NCBI GenBank assembly: GCA_029204225.1
Contig: CM055094.1
Span: 71,482,378-71,546,377 of the forward strand
Source: Diphasiastrum complanatum
Taxonomy: Eukaryota; Streptophyta; Lycopodiopsida; Lycopodiales; Lycopodiaceae
DNA length: 64,000 nt
Reading direction: 5' to 3'
Positions within the stretch are counted from its first letter, which is position 1, and the number at the start of each line of letters is the position of its first letter. The translations under genes were made by a program, and so were the position numbers. This document shows, piece by piece, positions 20,928-35,100 of the stretch. The notes beneath the pieces are model-generated. The model had not been told where the DNA came from, did no database searches, and saw only the letters and a list, made by a program, of their open reading frames with translations.

Positions 20928-23900
20928 GGAAGGGTGAAGCAGGTATGCACGATCCGATGGAGCTATGGGATAGCATCTTTCACCAAGAATAGCGGCACGA
21001 GAAGTGTCTCTAGAGAGAGGACTCCATACAGGGTATGGGCAGTTTGGATGGCAGGAGACAACAAAGTTCCTTCGATCAGAGCTTCAAGGAAGATCAAAAC
21101 GATCGTTGTAGCAGGGAGAAAGGCATTTGGGGGATATTTCATTACCATTCTATTGAGCGGAGTGCGGGTGACCTAGTGACGGGCTACATTCGTCATTTGG
21201 GTACCGTAGGGCCAAATTTGGGGCAATTTTTGGCTGGTGGAACCTGCTACAAGGTGGTACGATGAGGCATAATCATTTATAAATCATTATTGCTTACTTC
21301 TAATAGGGTAACAGGGTGTTTGGAAGCGGTAAATGCAGTATGGGGGCGAATGGTAGTGGAATTGTGTGGAGAAAGCTAGTTTTGGCGACGAAAGTGCATT
21401 TTGGCGGCATGACTACTCATCATTGGCGACAATTTTTAGAAAGCAAGCAATCGCAAGTGAGATGTAGGCATGGTATGCTGGTTACAGGTGAAAAATTCTT
21501 GTGATCAGGTTCAACTCTTGGGGTTAGAACCAACCAACGTCAAGTGTTGTTTTGGAGGAACGCTCTCACAGGTATGATCGGTAGTGGCATTGTCGAGTCA
21601 GGTGATAGCTGCATTGACATATAGGTAAGTCAAGTCAATTTGCCATATCATGATTGCATCAGGGATGCAGATTCCAGTGATAGTAGGGTGCAGATCATTT
21701 GGTTTGGGCCATGGAAGTTCTCATAGGTTCACTTGGAGGGATATTGGCATGCACAATCATGTGAGGGACTTGATGGTGGCTTTGGAGTTCACATCTCAAT
21801 GCATTCTCAGGGAGTGGTTTGGAACCATTTACAGGAGCAGCTTGAAGCTAGGTTGGGGGAATACAGGTGGGCACTACTCAGATCTTTGTGATCAAGGATG
21901 ACATTGGAATACATGGTAAGGATAGACACTACAAGATGACATGGGATGATCATCAAGGGGCAGCTATTTCATATTGGACTTGAGTCTTTGGATTGGACAG
22001 GGCTTACAGGTGGGATTCATGATGGAATCAGGAAGTTGCAAACGCTAATGGGCATAGCGTGAAGCTTTGAGAGCCAACTCTAGGTTGGAGAGCTAATGGA
22101 GATCGCACGGGGTGTGATTAGAGGGCAAGCACCATGATGGATGTTTTGCTAGTGATCTACTGCATGGAACACTGATGGCGAGGACTTCATGGTGTGCTCA
22201 TTTGGGAGTACAGAATGGCATTACAGCAGGGGGCCAATCATTGGCATTGGCATCGATCAGGAGGCATCTACCATCACGGGCGTGGATAAGTTACCTATAG
22301 CTTTCATGCAGTTGGTTGTATTTGCAAGAGTCTAGGCTTGGCACAGGTGCTGGAATTTCCATGGTGCAGATTCTCAGTTGGTGAGATCAGCGATAACCCT
22401 AGAGGAAGCCACCCATAGCCATATACCTCAATACGATCAGGGAGACAATGGTCTCGAGATCCCATGAGCGGCGACTCATGGATGAGCTTGTGTTGGCATG
22501 ATGTCGGGGGGCACATAGCCAGGGAGAGCGAGCGACACTGCTAGGAGCCAGGTGGAGCAGGTGATGCTTTGGAGTTTGGCTTGCCTAGTAGGATGGTGAC
22601 TAGGATTAGAGACATCATGTGCGCATAGTATGTTGATGATGAGTCCATTGGGGTGGCACTCAGGGAGATGCTATAGTTGCTTAGGTATGATATGTCATTT
22701 GGTGTATGGACAATGTTCTTCAGCTAGTGCATCATGTGTGATGACCTAGGGACAGGTCATGTCTACCTGGAGGTAGGTGGCTGGAGTGTACCTAGTGGTG
22801 GTACATATCCTGAGGGCATGGAGTGCATTACGAGGTGATGTAGATCCAGCATGCCCATGCTTGTGAGCTAGCAGGGATGGAGATGGTTGCTCAGGGAGTG
22901 ACAGCTGATACTTTGGCGAGTGATCAGGTGAGCTGCATGGTTATATTCATAGTTGTCTCCATGTTGCATCACATGTTGTTACTATCCATCATTATTTGGT
23001 AAGCAGGATGCAACTTTTGGTTAGATCCAGTTGGAGTCTAGTTGTACTACAGGTGGACAGATTCTTGGGGAGCTATGAGTGGGTGATGGATACTTGGTGA
23101 TCAGATGGTACGAGGTACAGGGTGAGGGAGCTATCCTACCTGATATGCTATGGATCTTGGGTGAGTTGTTCATCATGATAATGGATCTAGTTTGCATTCG
23201 CTTTGGTTTGGATTGACATGATGGATGTGTGGTGAGATAGACTCCTCGGTGGGAGGCCTATGCACTGGTCAAATCAGAATTGGCAACGTCAAGCATGGGA
23301 AGTTGAGCCTACATGAGATGTAGGAGAGGCAAATCATCATCAGTATCTCTGGGAGATGGGCGAGCTACTCAGGTATAGCCTATGGTGAGTTTTGCGTACA
23401 TTCATTCACTGAGTCCTTGGTAGACTCTTGTGCTTGGAGCATGAGAAATGGATGGGGATCAAATTTCAGGACTTATTGGACAGTTTGATATTCTTGGACA
23501 TGAGGGCATCTTGGTTACAGGTGCAAGCCATGGTTGAGGACTTGATCTGATGACCAGTGGTGTAGCAGCAGATATAGAGGTGGCACATGTATTGGTACGA
23601 CATGATACCATTTATGGGCAGGCCTTGGTCATGTATTTGACACTTTATCATTCGTGTTGGTTTGCATGAGTGTGTGTGGGCTTGCATGTTACCTTGTCAC
23701 GAGGGTCTAGATCTGAGGCAGAGTTGTATGTGGTTGTGCATCTTTCCTTTAAAATTCTATATATGATAGATAGAAAGATTTCATAATTGATATAGAGAAT
23801 ATTAGTGTTCAAGTTGGATGCTTCACTATCACTTATACCAATTTTACATAATGAGATGAGAAAAACTACATGGAGGAGTACATAGAATCCTAATGGATGG

Positions 23901-23984
23901 GTTCCTCCATGATTATGCCTATGATATCTTTGTAGAATAGTAGCAACACACCTTTGTGGTTCTCTTGCCGTCTGGTTCGGGGTT
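20928..23984 (+). other. long leader of decayed gypsy element, copy 2
   Basis: Three kilobases between the primer-binding site and gag, G-rich on the plus strand, with no frame over about 85 residues and no domain I recognise. The copy-3 equivalent is about 960 bp shorter. At 23783-23930 it resembles 1254-1410 inside Copia-1. Confidence 0.5.
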
Positions 23985-24684
23985 GTGTTAGGAATCTGGA
24001 TTATAATGATTTTCAGTTGTGGGTGGAGTTATCATTGGTAAGTGAGGAAAGGGAACACATTACAATGGTAGTCACAATATGTATCACAAGAATTTTAGGT
24101 TTGAGAGGATTTGAGAAGAGCTTTTCTGAAGCGGTATCGAAAGGAGCATGAGGATGAAGAAATTTTAGATAAGCTTCAGCGATTAAACAGAAGAGGAAGG
24201 AGGATGTAGTGGCTTACGTCTAGCAGTTCAAAGTACTTGAGAAAAGGCTTCAAGAACCAGTGACAGATGCAAAATGCGTCAAATACTTTCGTCATGGGTT
24301 ACATAAAGTTCTCAAGAGGGAAACCACATGATTGCATGGTCAGGGATTGGAACACATTGTTGAAGTAGCTCGGTAGTTAGAGGAAGAGGAGACATGAAAG
24401 AAGTATCGTCGCCATCGTAAACATCGTAGGCAAAGTGATTCGTCAAAGTCGGATTCGGATACAGATTATGTCTTCCAGTGCTATGAATTTTGACGATGGC
24501 TCTTTCTCTTCTGATGGAGGCAAAAAATTTAAGAAGCATAAGAAGAAGAGTAAAGATAAGGAACAAATGTCTGTTCGGAATGATGAGGCGGTCACCACGG
24601 AATTTCGACAGGGAAGTGTACGATTCTGCCGAAATTGCAATCAAGATGGTCATTATATTAACCAATGTCTGAATGGCACATGAT
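23985..24684 (+). pseudogene. Ty3/gypsy gag remnant, copy 2
   Basis: Broken frames read as a retrotransposon Gag: LRRAFLKRYRKEHEDEEILD at about 24105-24170, a basic serine-rich stretch, a lysine-rich run KKFKKHKKKSKDKEQ, and a CCHC zinc knuckle CRNCNQDGHYINQC at 24627-24668 with the standard C-x2-C-x4-H-x4-C spacing. Several stops and frameshifts make it non-functional. Gag normally packages the element RNA in a cytoplasmic particle. Confidence 0.8.
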
Positions 24685-25437
24685 ATTGTGCCATATGCAA
24701 TATGTACAATCACTGTACTAGCAATTGTAGGAGGTTGCAGACTGTTTGGACTATAGGAGCGTTTGCAGTGCAAACACAACAACAACAGCAACCACAACCA
24801 CAGTTGCAGCAACGTCCAATACCTTATCATCAAGGAGAACAAATGGAGCAATGGCCATTTCAAATACCAATACAATATTGGCAAGATGTTTTGGAGAATG
24901 TTTGTTGTTTTGTAGCCAAATGGGGTATAGGTATTTTAATTGTGTCCCATATCATCAACAATTAGTCGGTAATTTAGAACGAGTATTGCCTCCACCTCGA
25001 TTAAATAATTATTTCAATGATCATAATTTGAGGCACAACCATCATCAAAATCTTGGAGCAGGGAATGAACCAAAACAACAAGTACCTATGCAAGTGGTAA
25101 CGTTGAAGAACCACAATTAATATGTCCAAGCACTCACTTGCCATAGGGATAAAGGAAAAGCGATAAGGCAGGACATACCAACTGAAGATTTGTGGCTAAG
25201 TACAAGCCGAACATCCAACACTGACATAAGTCAGATGGCTAAAGTTACACATGAGGTGTTACACCAATTGCAGCAGAATCAAGAACCCAATTCTTCTCGA
25301 AAATTGGTTGATATTGTGGCTTATCAGATTGCTGACTTTGTCAATAATTATAAGTTTCATGTTACGATAGGGCAGTTGATTCAAATTGCACCTTATTTAA
25401 CTGATTCAATATGCTCTAAATTGTTTGGATTTTCGTG
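24685..25437 (+). pseudogene. gag-protease linker region, copy 2
   Basis: Open stretches with glutamine/proline-rich sequence (a run of QQQQQPQPQLQQ type at about 24777-24810) and a later stretch containing SSRKLVDIVAYQIADFVNNY and QLIQIAPYL. It joins gag to protease in this element; the spacer typically varies between families. Frames are interrupted. Confidence 0.55.
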
Positions 25438-25499
25438 ACCAGTAGAGTTACCATCAGCATCGATCAGTACTATTGTGCAATCAACAAAACATGATATTG

Positions 25500-25975
25500 T
25501 TCTGACATTGGAAATTAACATTTCAGGATCTTAATATCGGAGGTGTAAATATTGATGGTGGAGTAGGAGTGGATATTATCTATCAAGAAACATACAATAA
25601 ATTAAAAAATATACCATTTCAGAAAAGCCAACTTGTCTTCCGAATACAGGGGATTCTTCAGTGGGGAAAATTCGGAAGGTTCCGGTAAGCATTAAAGGAT
25701 TGAAGTTCTTATTGAATTTTGTGGTCATGAGGCTGCCTACATGAGCGGATGTGTATTTTGTTCTTTTGAGAAGACCCTGGTTATGACCTGTAAAAGCTGT
25801 GCATGACTAGGCAACATGAATTGTTATCTATCAGAAGCAGGGGACCCTAGTACCAACAATGGATTTTCCATTGATACCTCTGCAACCGAATGAACCATTT
25901 CAAAGGTGGTTTAGATTTCATTGGGAAGATTAACCCACCATCCAAGAATGGTCATCAATACATTGTGGAAGAAAT
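25500..25975 (+). pseudogene. protease and integrase scraps, copy 2
   Basis: IDGGVGVDIIYQETYNKLK at about 25550 fits the retropepsin motif, although the usual DSG/DTG is DGG. Directly after come broken pieces and then FKGGLDFIGKINPPSKNGHQ, the start of a gypsy integrase core, which is cut off at about 25968. RT and RNase H are absent, so a deletion removed them. Confidence 0.75.
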
Positions 25976-27073
<1,098 letters not shown>

Positions 27074-27179
27074 ATTAGCTAGCATACATGCACAATAGGA
27101 GTCATCCATAGTAAGTGCTAAATATTACTCCTTAAACCTTATGGAATCACCATGCTCAGTAATTCTCACCATTTTTCAC

Positions 27180-27310
27180 AATTACGTGAAATCGAAGCAA
27201 AAAAACACAATTATAACTATTTGAAGAGCTTTGAGCATTTGATAACAATTACCTCAAAGCAGAATAACACAACCATCACTATTTGAAGAGCTATGAGCAT
27301 TTGATAACAA
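27180..27310. repeat. direct duplication of about 60 bp
   Basis: Two adjacent copies share ACTATTTGAAGAGCT.TGAGC and CATTTGATAACAA. Confidence 0.85.
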
Positions 27311-28237
27311 GGTCTGATATGCCAAGCTTCTAGAGAAAATCCAACAACTCTCTCTACAACCAACAACAGTCTTACTCCCACAAGTCAAACAGTCTCTGCA
27401 TACAAACAGATCAGGATCGATGTCGACTTCACCAACTCACCTCCATCGACATCAACTTAAGGACAAACGATCAACTTGACTCATTCGACTCCCTCAACAT
27501 CCATCGACTGTCACCACTCAATAGGAAGCTTTCGCTTTGCTTTGTTCGACACAGACAAGGTCACCATTCACTTTGTAGTAACTACATCACTTCATGACCG
27601 TTATTCTTATAATTGTACTGTAAATTGATGTATGTACACAAATACACAATAAAGTAGTAGCAACGATGAGAAGAAAAAAGATGAGATACACACGAATAAG
27701 ATTCAAGCAACAATAGAAGCATGAATTAGAGTTCCTCCGTGAACTCCTTTGTATCAGACTATCTGATTCCATAGGATTAGAGCTTTAGAGAGAGTGAAAG
27801 TAGTTCGAGTATAGATATTATTCAATCTGTACCTAGCATAGTAAGATCACAACATATAGTGCGCTACTACTGTGAGCCGTTCTCGGGCATAGGATCATTG
27901 TATTATCCAACAACTAAAACACAGATTCTCTATTTTCTTTATGCGAGTTTGCATTGACGAATGCTTTTTGATCATTTCTTTCTCTAGTACTGATACTCGT
28001 TCCATGACTCATTCTAAATATCTTACTCAAAGGAAGCATGGTTGTCATAGACGTCTAACTGTTTTGCTCCCTTCATGGTTTTCTTTGACACCTACAAAGA
28101 TATTCTTCTTGTCGATCTAAGTAATAGTTTGAATCCACAGTTGCTAAAGATCCTGTCATAATTTAACGTTGAGCTTTCTCTTGACTGGATATCATATTCA
28201 ACAAGTTGTATTAGAGCTGAATTAGAGTTGTATTAGA
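27311..28237. other. stretch without recognisable gene
   Basis: It contains repeated TCGAC words (27415-27560) and short frames only. No element ends or domains identified. Confidence 0.4.
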
Positions 28238-29350
28238 GCATCTTGTTTAAGTCACATTGCCATTTGACTATCTAAAATTAATGAGATTGCCTCTGAATTA
28301 TATGATGGATGGTTTAAACTAGCCATACTACCTATCAAACTATTGTTAATGAGACTGTAACTAGACATGCTCAATTTTGCAAAACCTTTGCTATCAAATA
28401 TTTAAAAAAGACCAAGTGGCTATATGGTCATTGTTCATCTGATGCTTGTTTGAAAGAAGCTAATAATGAAAGACTTTGGACTACGTATCATATATATGTC
28501 ACATCATAATCCATGTTTTATGTGTATTCACCTAGTCAAAAAATTAGCCTTGGAAAGATCATAAAATCAAAATTTTGCCCTATATCCGAATGTCATCAAA
28601 TTTTTTGTCGAAAACTCAATAGAAACTAAAGCATGATTTGACTGAAGTAATGCTAGACTTTTTACTAGGGAAATAAGTACTACCTTTTTCTCTTATGCAC
28701 TTTTACAGCTCACAAGAGCACTTTTAGATGAATTACCAATGCACACAAATGCTACTTCTCAAGGTTAGCCACTTATTTGACTGAAACTCTCGGTATGCTA
28801 ACTCCTCTCCTTATGGAGAGAGTAGGCCATAAGGCAACCACATACCAAAGTATTCTAAATGTGGATATTATTCTTTTTGGACAATGTATTTCATTTCTTT
28901 CACTAAAAGTAATTTTTGTTGTCCAGTGATATTGCTATAAGTGGAAATATTGAAATAACGACTTAAGTTGGTCATGGGAATGCAAGCACTTTGAAGAACA
29001 TTTAAATTTAATATCGGTATAGAAAACTTATGCCAATGGAATAACTTTCTAATAAATGATTGTGTAATTAGACTAGGTGAAAAAAAATGGAGACAAGTAT
29101 GGGAGATATTAATGGGTTTATGATGCTCTCCTACATGCTGTAGTTGGTATTTATCTTGCTATGAAATGATTAGCCAAACTTGGTGAACTAGACAATGTGC
29201 ATTCCTTTAAACACATGTTTCAGTATATAGACGATGTATGCTTTCTTAAAATCCTAGACCTATGTTGCCTCTAGAAAGAAAGCAACCACGAGTGAATGTC
29301 AATCCATATTGGATTTGGAATACCTAGACATCAAAACTGATAACGTCAAG
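28238..29350. repeat. repeat D, copy 2
   Basis: Duplicate of 17331-18275. It carries about 125 bp near 28850 and 20 bp at 29221 missing from copy 1. Confidence 0.85.
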
Positions 29351-30866
29351 ATATAGTATGATGGTACTCAGGAAATAAATTCAGGTGAAGATTAACTCCA
29401 TCAGCCTTCACATGTAATAATAATAAAGTAAGCTAGATTATGCCAAGAGGTTGATACTCGCTTGTATACTCACCCTGATCAGAACACAGACGTCTACTCT
29501 GATCAGACGAGGAACTCGTGATATCATATTGCTCTTCCATTTATTTCAAAACTATACTTCACGTTGAATCTAATTTCAGTAGTACCACACACAAACCATA
29601 TCCAATCTCTTCGGTGGACTGTACTCTTGTTTTTAGAGTATGAATTAATTTTAAGATCATGTTGGGCAATCAGAATGCATAAAGCTGTGATTATCTTTAG
29701 CATAAGCTGTCTATTAGACTGTTTTTGCACCTAGCAGCCGATTAGAACGGGAGAGCTATTCCGAAATATTCCTGCTCTCTTCTCCATTCTCGTTCTTCCT
29801 ATCTCCCTTGCCCCATCAATTGCTACATAGATGAATCACATTTTCCATTTCCTTCTACCCATAGTCCTTCACAAGTCTACACCACAATCATAAATTTGAC
29901 GATTTATGCCTCTCAAGCAATGATTTATCTTATACTCACAAAATATTCAATCCCACTTCACCTCTCCCATACAAGATTTTTAGCAGAAAGTATTATGAGG
30001 AACACAACTGATATTCCAATTTCATAATCAGACATTGGAAGATGAAGAATGGAGATCTCATTATCACAATTTTCATTTTTGTATTTGTAAACAACAAATG
30101 CAATGTACTGTCATCTTATGAAACTGCTTACTGATGAATTCATGGATGTGAGTATTTTCATTGCACCTTCTTTTATTAGGTGGATGAATGAAGCTCTTAC
30201 TAGCACATGTTCACTGATGTCCTTGAAAAACTTTTCATGAAATGGCCTTCATCTAGCCTCCAACATGTGATTTCCATCCCAACAAGTCGACATGCAACTA
30301 TGCATACCTAACCAAATTGGATCACCCTTCATCTTCTTATCAAATTCCATACTCGATCTCTCCCATGTTTCATCCCATGATGACTTTGCATAGCCCATAA
30401 ACAGAATCAACCCTCCTTCGAAGGTACAAATTGAATCTCCTTTCTCCATGAAATACCCCTCATCTCCACACCATGCTACACACAAAATAAACATTGAGAC
30501 AATCTACTTGAGATATGAGTTTATGAAACATAACATATCTGTTTTGGCTGGCTAGTAGCTTATTAGATCCCCACTTTACAAGGACAATATGGTGAAGGAA
30601 TTAAAGCTAGAAAAAGCACTGATCTACAAAGCTATCAAATTGATTTGATCCTTGGCTATTAAAAATATTTATAATCATCAGCTATTAGTATTAGAGGAAA
30701 CAATGTGATTTTTCTATGGAGTTTTTGAGGTTACGGGTAGAAGAACCTTCCTCTCTACGCCAAGAAGAGAGTTTTGTTGATTTCGTGGATGAGGAACCTA
30801 GTCAAGGGTTCTATGTCACCTCTACATGAGTGAAGTAAGCTTCATTTTCTGTTTTAGAGTCTAAAG
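29351..30866. other. stretch without confident gene; Copia-2 target region
   Basis: At 30249-30494 the minus strand has an 81-residue frame unusually rich in Trp, Cys and Met (starting MFILCVAWCGDEGYF); I do not recognise it and it may be chance. Nothing else stands out. The TAAAG at 30862-30866 is the Copia-2 target site. Confidence 0.35.
30862..30866. repeat. target site duplication of Copia-2, left
   Basis: TAAAG, repeated exactly at 36717-36721. Confidence 0.95.
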
Positions 30867-31150
30867 TGTGAAAAATTGTCAACTAGTAGTATTTTCCTAA
30901 CTTGAGATTTTGTAGGCCTATGGCCAAATAAAAGTTAGAGATAGGTTCATACATGTATGTAGAGGCCCAAAGTATGTGTACACTACTTTTGAGGTCACAT
31001 TAATTAGAGGAGGTCGAGTGTGGAGCTCTTCTATTGGCTCATAATTTGGTGCATTCCTATTTGACCAAATTTCTAGGTAGATGGGTGAATCCTATTGGAC
31101 CCCAATTTTAGCCTATCATAAGACAAGTGGCCAAGAGGCACTATGGCTGC

Positions 31151-31158
31151 TATAAATA
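31151..31158 (+). promoter_or_regulatory. TATA box in Copia-2 5' LTR
   Basis: TATAAATA in the middle of the LTR, the likely core promoter for genomic RNA. The identical copy is at 36347-36354 in the 3' LTR. Confidence 0.75.
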
Positions 31159-31304
31159 GCCATCTCCACGAGTATGTACACATCTCATTTTCATTCTATT
31201 GAATGAATGTTATGCTCTTTGAAGGTCCATCTTCTTCTCTCTCACTTTTTTGTTCATATCTTGCATTCTAGCCACTAGAATTGTGATTTCTTTGTTGCTA
31301 TGGC

Positions 31305-31318
31305 TTCACACGTGTGAA
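31305..31318. promoter_or_regulatory. 14-bp G-box palindrome in Copia-2 5' LTR
   Basis: TTCACACGTGTGAA, a perfect palindrome with CACGTG at 31309-31314, 154 bp after the TATA box, so probably inside the transcribed leader. Confidence 0.6.
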
Positions 31319-31520
31319 ATGCAGGTTGTAGGCTCTGAAGTACGGACAGGGACAGCAAGTTTCTGTTTGTGGAAGCTTATGATCAGATTTTGATGTTTAG
31401 TTGATGTTTAGTATGCTTAACATCACAATTTCTATCATTTTTTCAATCTAGATGTGCATAACTTCCATGGCCAAGATCTTTATGAAACTTTAGCATCTTT
31501 TGGATCTGAGTTTTTTCACA

Positions 31521-31532
31521 TGGTATCAGAGC
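31521..31532 (+). promoter_or_regulatory. primer-binding site of Copia-2
   Basis: TGGTATCAGAGC directly after the LTR, complementary to initiator-Met tRNA. A leader of about 600 bp follows to the Gag start at 32132. Confidence 0.95.
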
Positions 31533-32131
31533 ATTAGGCGGCCAAATGTGCAGGTTTTGCCAGATTTAGAAGAGATTTGTGGGCGAGTTTGCTTTTGTAG
31601 CATTCCAATCAAGTTTCTAGCTAAAAATCTTGTTGATTTATGTGTAGAAATTGGATCTTTGTGATCAAAACATTATTTGTATGCATTTCAATTGAAGTAG
31701 GGCGAATTCCCTCTGTACTTATCAGAATAAGGAGACAAAATTTGTTTTGGAAAGAGGGAGATGCAAGATCCAACAAGATCCTATTAGTTTTCCATTCTAG
31801 CATATAGTTTTTTTTGATTCAATTTCTTGCTTCTTCATGTCAAAAACTTCAAAATTGATGTAACCCTCTGATTTTCAGTTTGCTGAATGATTCAAGAGTG
31901 TATTTCAATCTTAGGAGTGAGGGAAAAGCAAGTATATTGAGGTTTGGTCTTGGTTTGATCAAGAAATCATAAAATTAGTGGCTAAAATTGAGGAAAAAGT
32001 GAGGAAAAGAGAGAAAAAGTAAGGTTTTAGGTTCCAAATCTTTGTGATTTCTTCTTGTGTTTCATTTGTTGATTCAAGAGAGTGCTTAGTGCATTGGAAC
32101 AGGTCAAAGATCAGAGATCAATCATTGCAAC

Positions 32132-35100
32132 ATGGCTACAAATGGAGGCTACATGTTGGAAAGCAATGATAGGCTTACCTCCCTCAACTATTCTACTTGG
32201 AAAGTAAGGATGGAGTCTTTGCTTGAGATGAATGAGTTGATGGATATTGTTGTAGGTGTGGAGGAGAGACCTTTGGCACCTCAAGAACAATTGAGGTATG
32301 ACAAGAGGGCAAAGAAAGCCCTTCACATGATCAAGATGAATGTGACAAATGAGCTTATCAAAGAGGTTGGTAAGTGCACATCATCTAGTGAAGCTTGGGA
32401 AGCCTTGAAGAAGGTTTATGAATCCAAGTCTACTTCTAGAGTGTTGACTTTAAGAAGGCAAATCTTTTCTTGTATGCAAAAGAAGAGTGAGAGTGGACAT
32501 GCTTTTGTTTTGAGAGTTAAAGCATTGAATGATGAGTTAGCATGCATTAATGATGGCATAAATAATGAGGAGCTTGTTCAAGTGATTCTCAATGGCTTGT
32601 TGGATGATCATGCTAATCTTGTTCAAAGTTATGCTATCCAAAAATGTTTACCAAGTGTTGGAGACTTGCAAGAGGTCTTGTTGGCTGAAGAATTCAGGTT
32701 GCAAGCAAGAGTGGGAGCATCTTCTACATCTCAAGGAGGAGAAGAGGAGGCAATGTTCTCTAAAGGCAAGTTCAAGGGCAAAGGTAAAAGCAATTGGTCT
32801 AAAGGGCAAGACCAAGGTGAGCACTCTACTTTTGGCAAAAAGAAGGATAGATCTAAGCTAAAATGTTTCTATTGTGGAGTCAAAGGGCATTTTGCTAGTG
32901 ATTGTTTCAAGAAAAAGAGGGATCAAGGGGAAAAGCAAACCAATCTAACTATTGATGAGGGTGGGGATGAGCTTCTTTCAAATGATGCTTTTGTTATGTC
33001 ATCTTGCTTGTTGACTAATCATGGAGACATTGATCCTTGGTGGATTGATAGTGGAGCCACTTCTCATATGACATATCATAAAGAGTATTTTTCATCTTTA
33101 ATGGCATTTGATGGTGATAGGAAGGTAATCTATACCGCAAATGATGGTGAGTGTACAATCAAGGGGATTGGCACAATTCCTATTTCACTTTCTACAAATA
33201 GGAATATAGAATTGAAAGATGTTTTGCTCATTCCATCCATTACCAAGAACTTACTTAGTGTAAGCCAAATGCTTGACAAAGGATTCAAAGTTGAGTTTGA
33301 TGGTGATGCTTGCTTGATCAAAAAGGGGTGTAGTATCATTGCAAAAGGGAAAAGGCAAGGGAAATTGTTCAAGCTTGATGCATGTGTTGTTGCTAACCAA
33401 GTTGGATGCATGGCAAATGAACAAATGTCAATTCAAGAGGTATGGCATAAAAGGATGGGACATCTCAACTACAAGGCCTTGGAGGTAATAGCCAAAAAGG
33501 AGGTAGTAAGGGGACTTCCCAAGTCTCTTACTTGCTTGAATCATGTTTGTGAAGAATGTGCTTTGTCTAAATCACATAGATTGCCATATACTAGATCTAT
33601 ATCTAGATCTAAGATGCCTTTTTCTCTCTTGCATTCGGATATTCATGGTGTTACTACAATTAGCAATGGAGGTGCTAAGATGTATGTAACTTTCATTGAT
33701 GATTTTAGTAGATTTTGTTGGGTTTATCTACTAAAGAGCAAGGATGAGGTGTTTGATGTGTTTGTCAAGTTCAAAGTTGCTATTGAGACTCAATTTACAA
33801 CCAAAATCAAATGCTTGAGGAGCGACAATGGTGGTGAATACATTTCTAACAAATTCAAAGCCTTTTGCGATGAGCATGGGATCAAGAGGGAGTACACATG
33901 TCCAAGAACACCACAACAAAATGGAGTGGCCGAGAGGAAGAATAGAACCTTGTGTGAGAGTGCAAAGGCAATGAGATTGAATGCTAATCTTCCTAAACCT
34001 TTTTGGAGTGATGCTTTGTTGTGTGCAAATTTCCTATGCAATAGATGGCCAAGTGTTGTATTGGAAGGAAAAACCCCTTTTGAAGCTTTGTTTGGTATGA
34101 AGCCTAATGTCAAGTTTCTAAGAACTTTTGGATGCATTTGCTACTTCAACATTACTCTTGATGATCCATCTTCAAGAAAGGGCATTTTTGTTGGTTATAG
34201 TGAAGTAAGCAAAGCATATAGGATTTATGTTCCTTCAATCAAGAAAGTGTTCACAAGTAGGGATGTCATTTTTGATGAAAGTAACATTCCAAAAGTTGTT
34301 TCAAGTGATGATGGTGTTGTTGCAACTAATGTGCTTGATGACAATGGAGTTGATGACACATTGGATGTGGATGTTGAAGAAGCCTCTTCAAGTCAAATTC
34401 CAAGGAGAACTCCAAGGCATAAAGTGAAACCCTCAAGGCTCACTTATGATGGCAAAGGTAAGCAAGTGGTGGATGGATCCAACTATGCTTTCCTAACTTC
34501 TTTTGATGTACCTTCATGTGTAGATGAAGCAAGGCAAAAAGAGGAATGGATCCAAGCAATGGATCTTGAGTTTGAAGCACTTATGAAGAACAACACATGG
34601 AGATTGGTGGAGCTTCCAAAGGGCAAAAGTGCAATTGGATGCAAATGGATCTTCAAGGTAAAGACAAATCAAGATGGATCTATCAACAAGTTCAAGGCAA
34701 GGTTGGTGGCTAAAGGTTATGCTCAAGAGCATGGCATTGACTATGAGGAAACCTTTGCACCCGTGGCAAAGATGGTGAGCATAAGAGTAATCATTTCCCT
34801 TGCAACTCTTTATGGATGGGATCTTTGGCAATTAGACATTTCTAATGCTTTCTTGAATGGTGATCTTGAAGAGGAAGTCTACATGGAGCAACCCGAGAGC
34901 TATGTTTCTCATAGCAAGCCTAATCATGTGTGTTTTCTACAAAAAAGTTTGTATGGTCTTAAGCAAGCACCAAGGAGTTGGTATGCTAGGCTTAACTCTT
35001 TTCTACTTTCTCAAAACTTCACTATGAGTGAGTATGATCATTCACTTTACTTTAGAATTAGTGCTAATGATGTTACAATCCTTCTAATTTATGTGGATGA

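Larger units (their letters stand above)
30867..31520 (+). repeat. 5' LTR of Copia-2
   Basis: 654 bp from TGTGAAAAATTGTC to TTTTTTCACA, followed directly by the primer-binding site. Confidence 0.98.

Noticed and set aside
30249-30494. 81-residue Trp/Cys-rich minus frame as a secreted peptide
   Set aside because: No convincing signal peptide or cysteine spacing, no second copy, no splice context.
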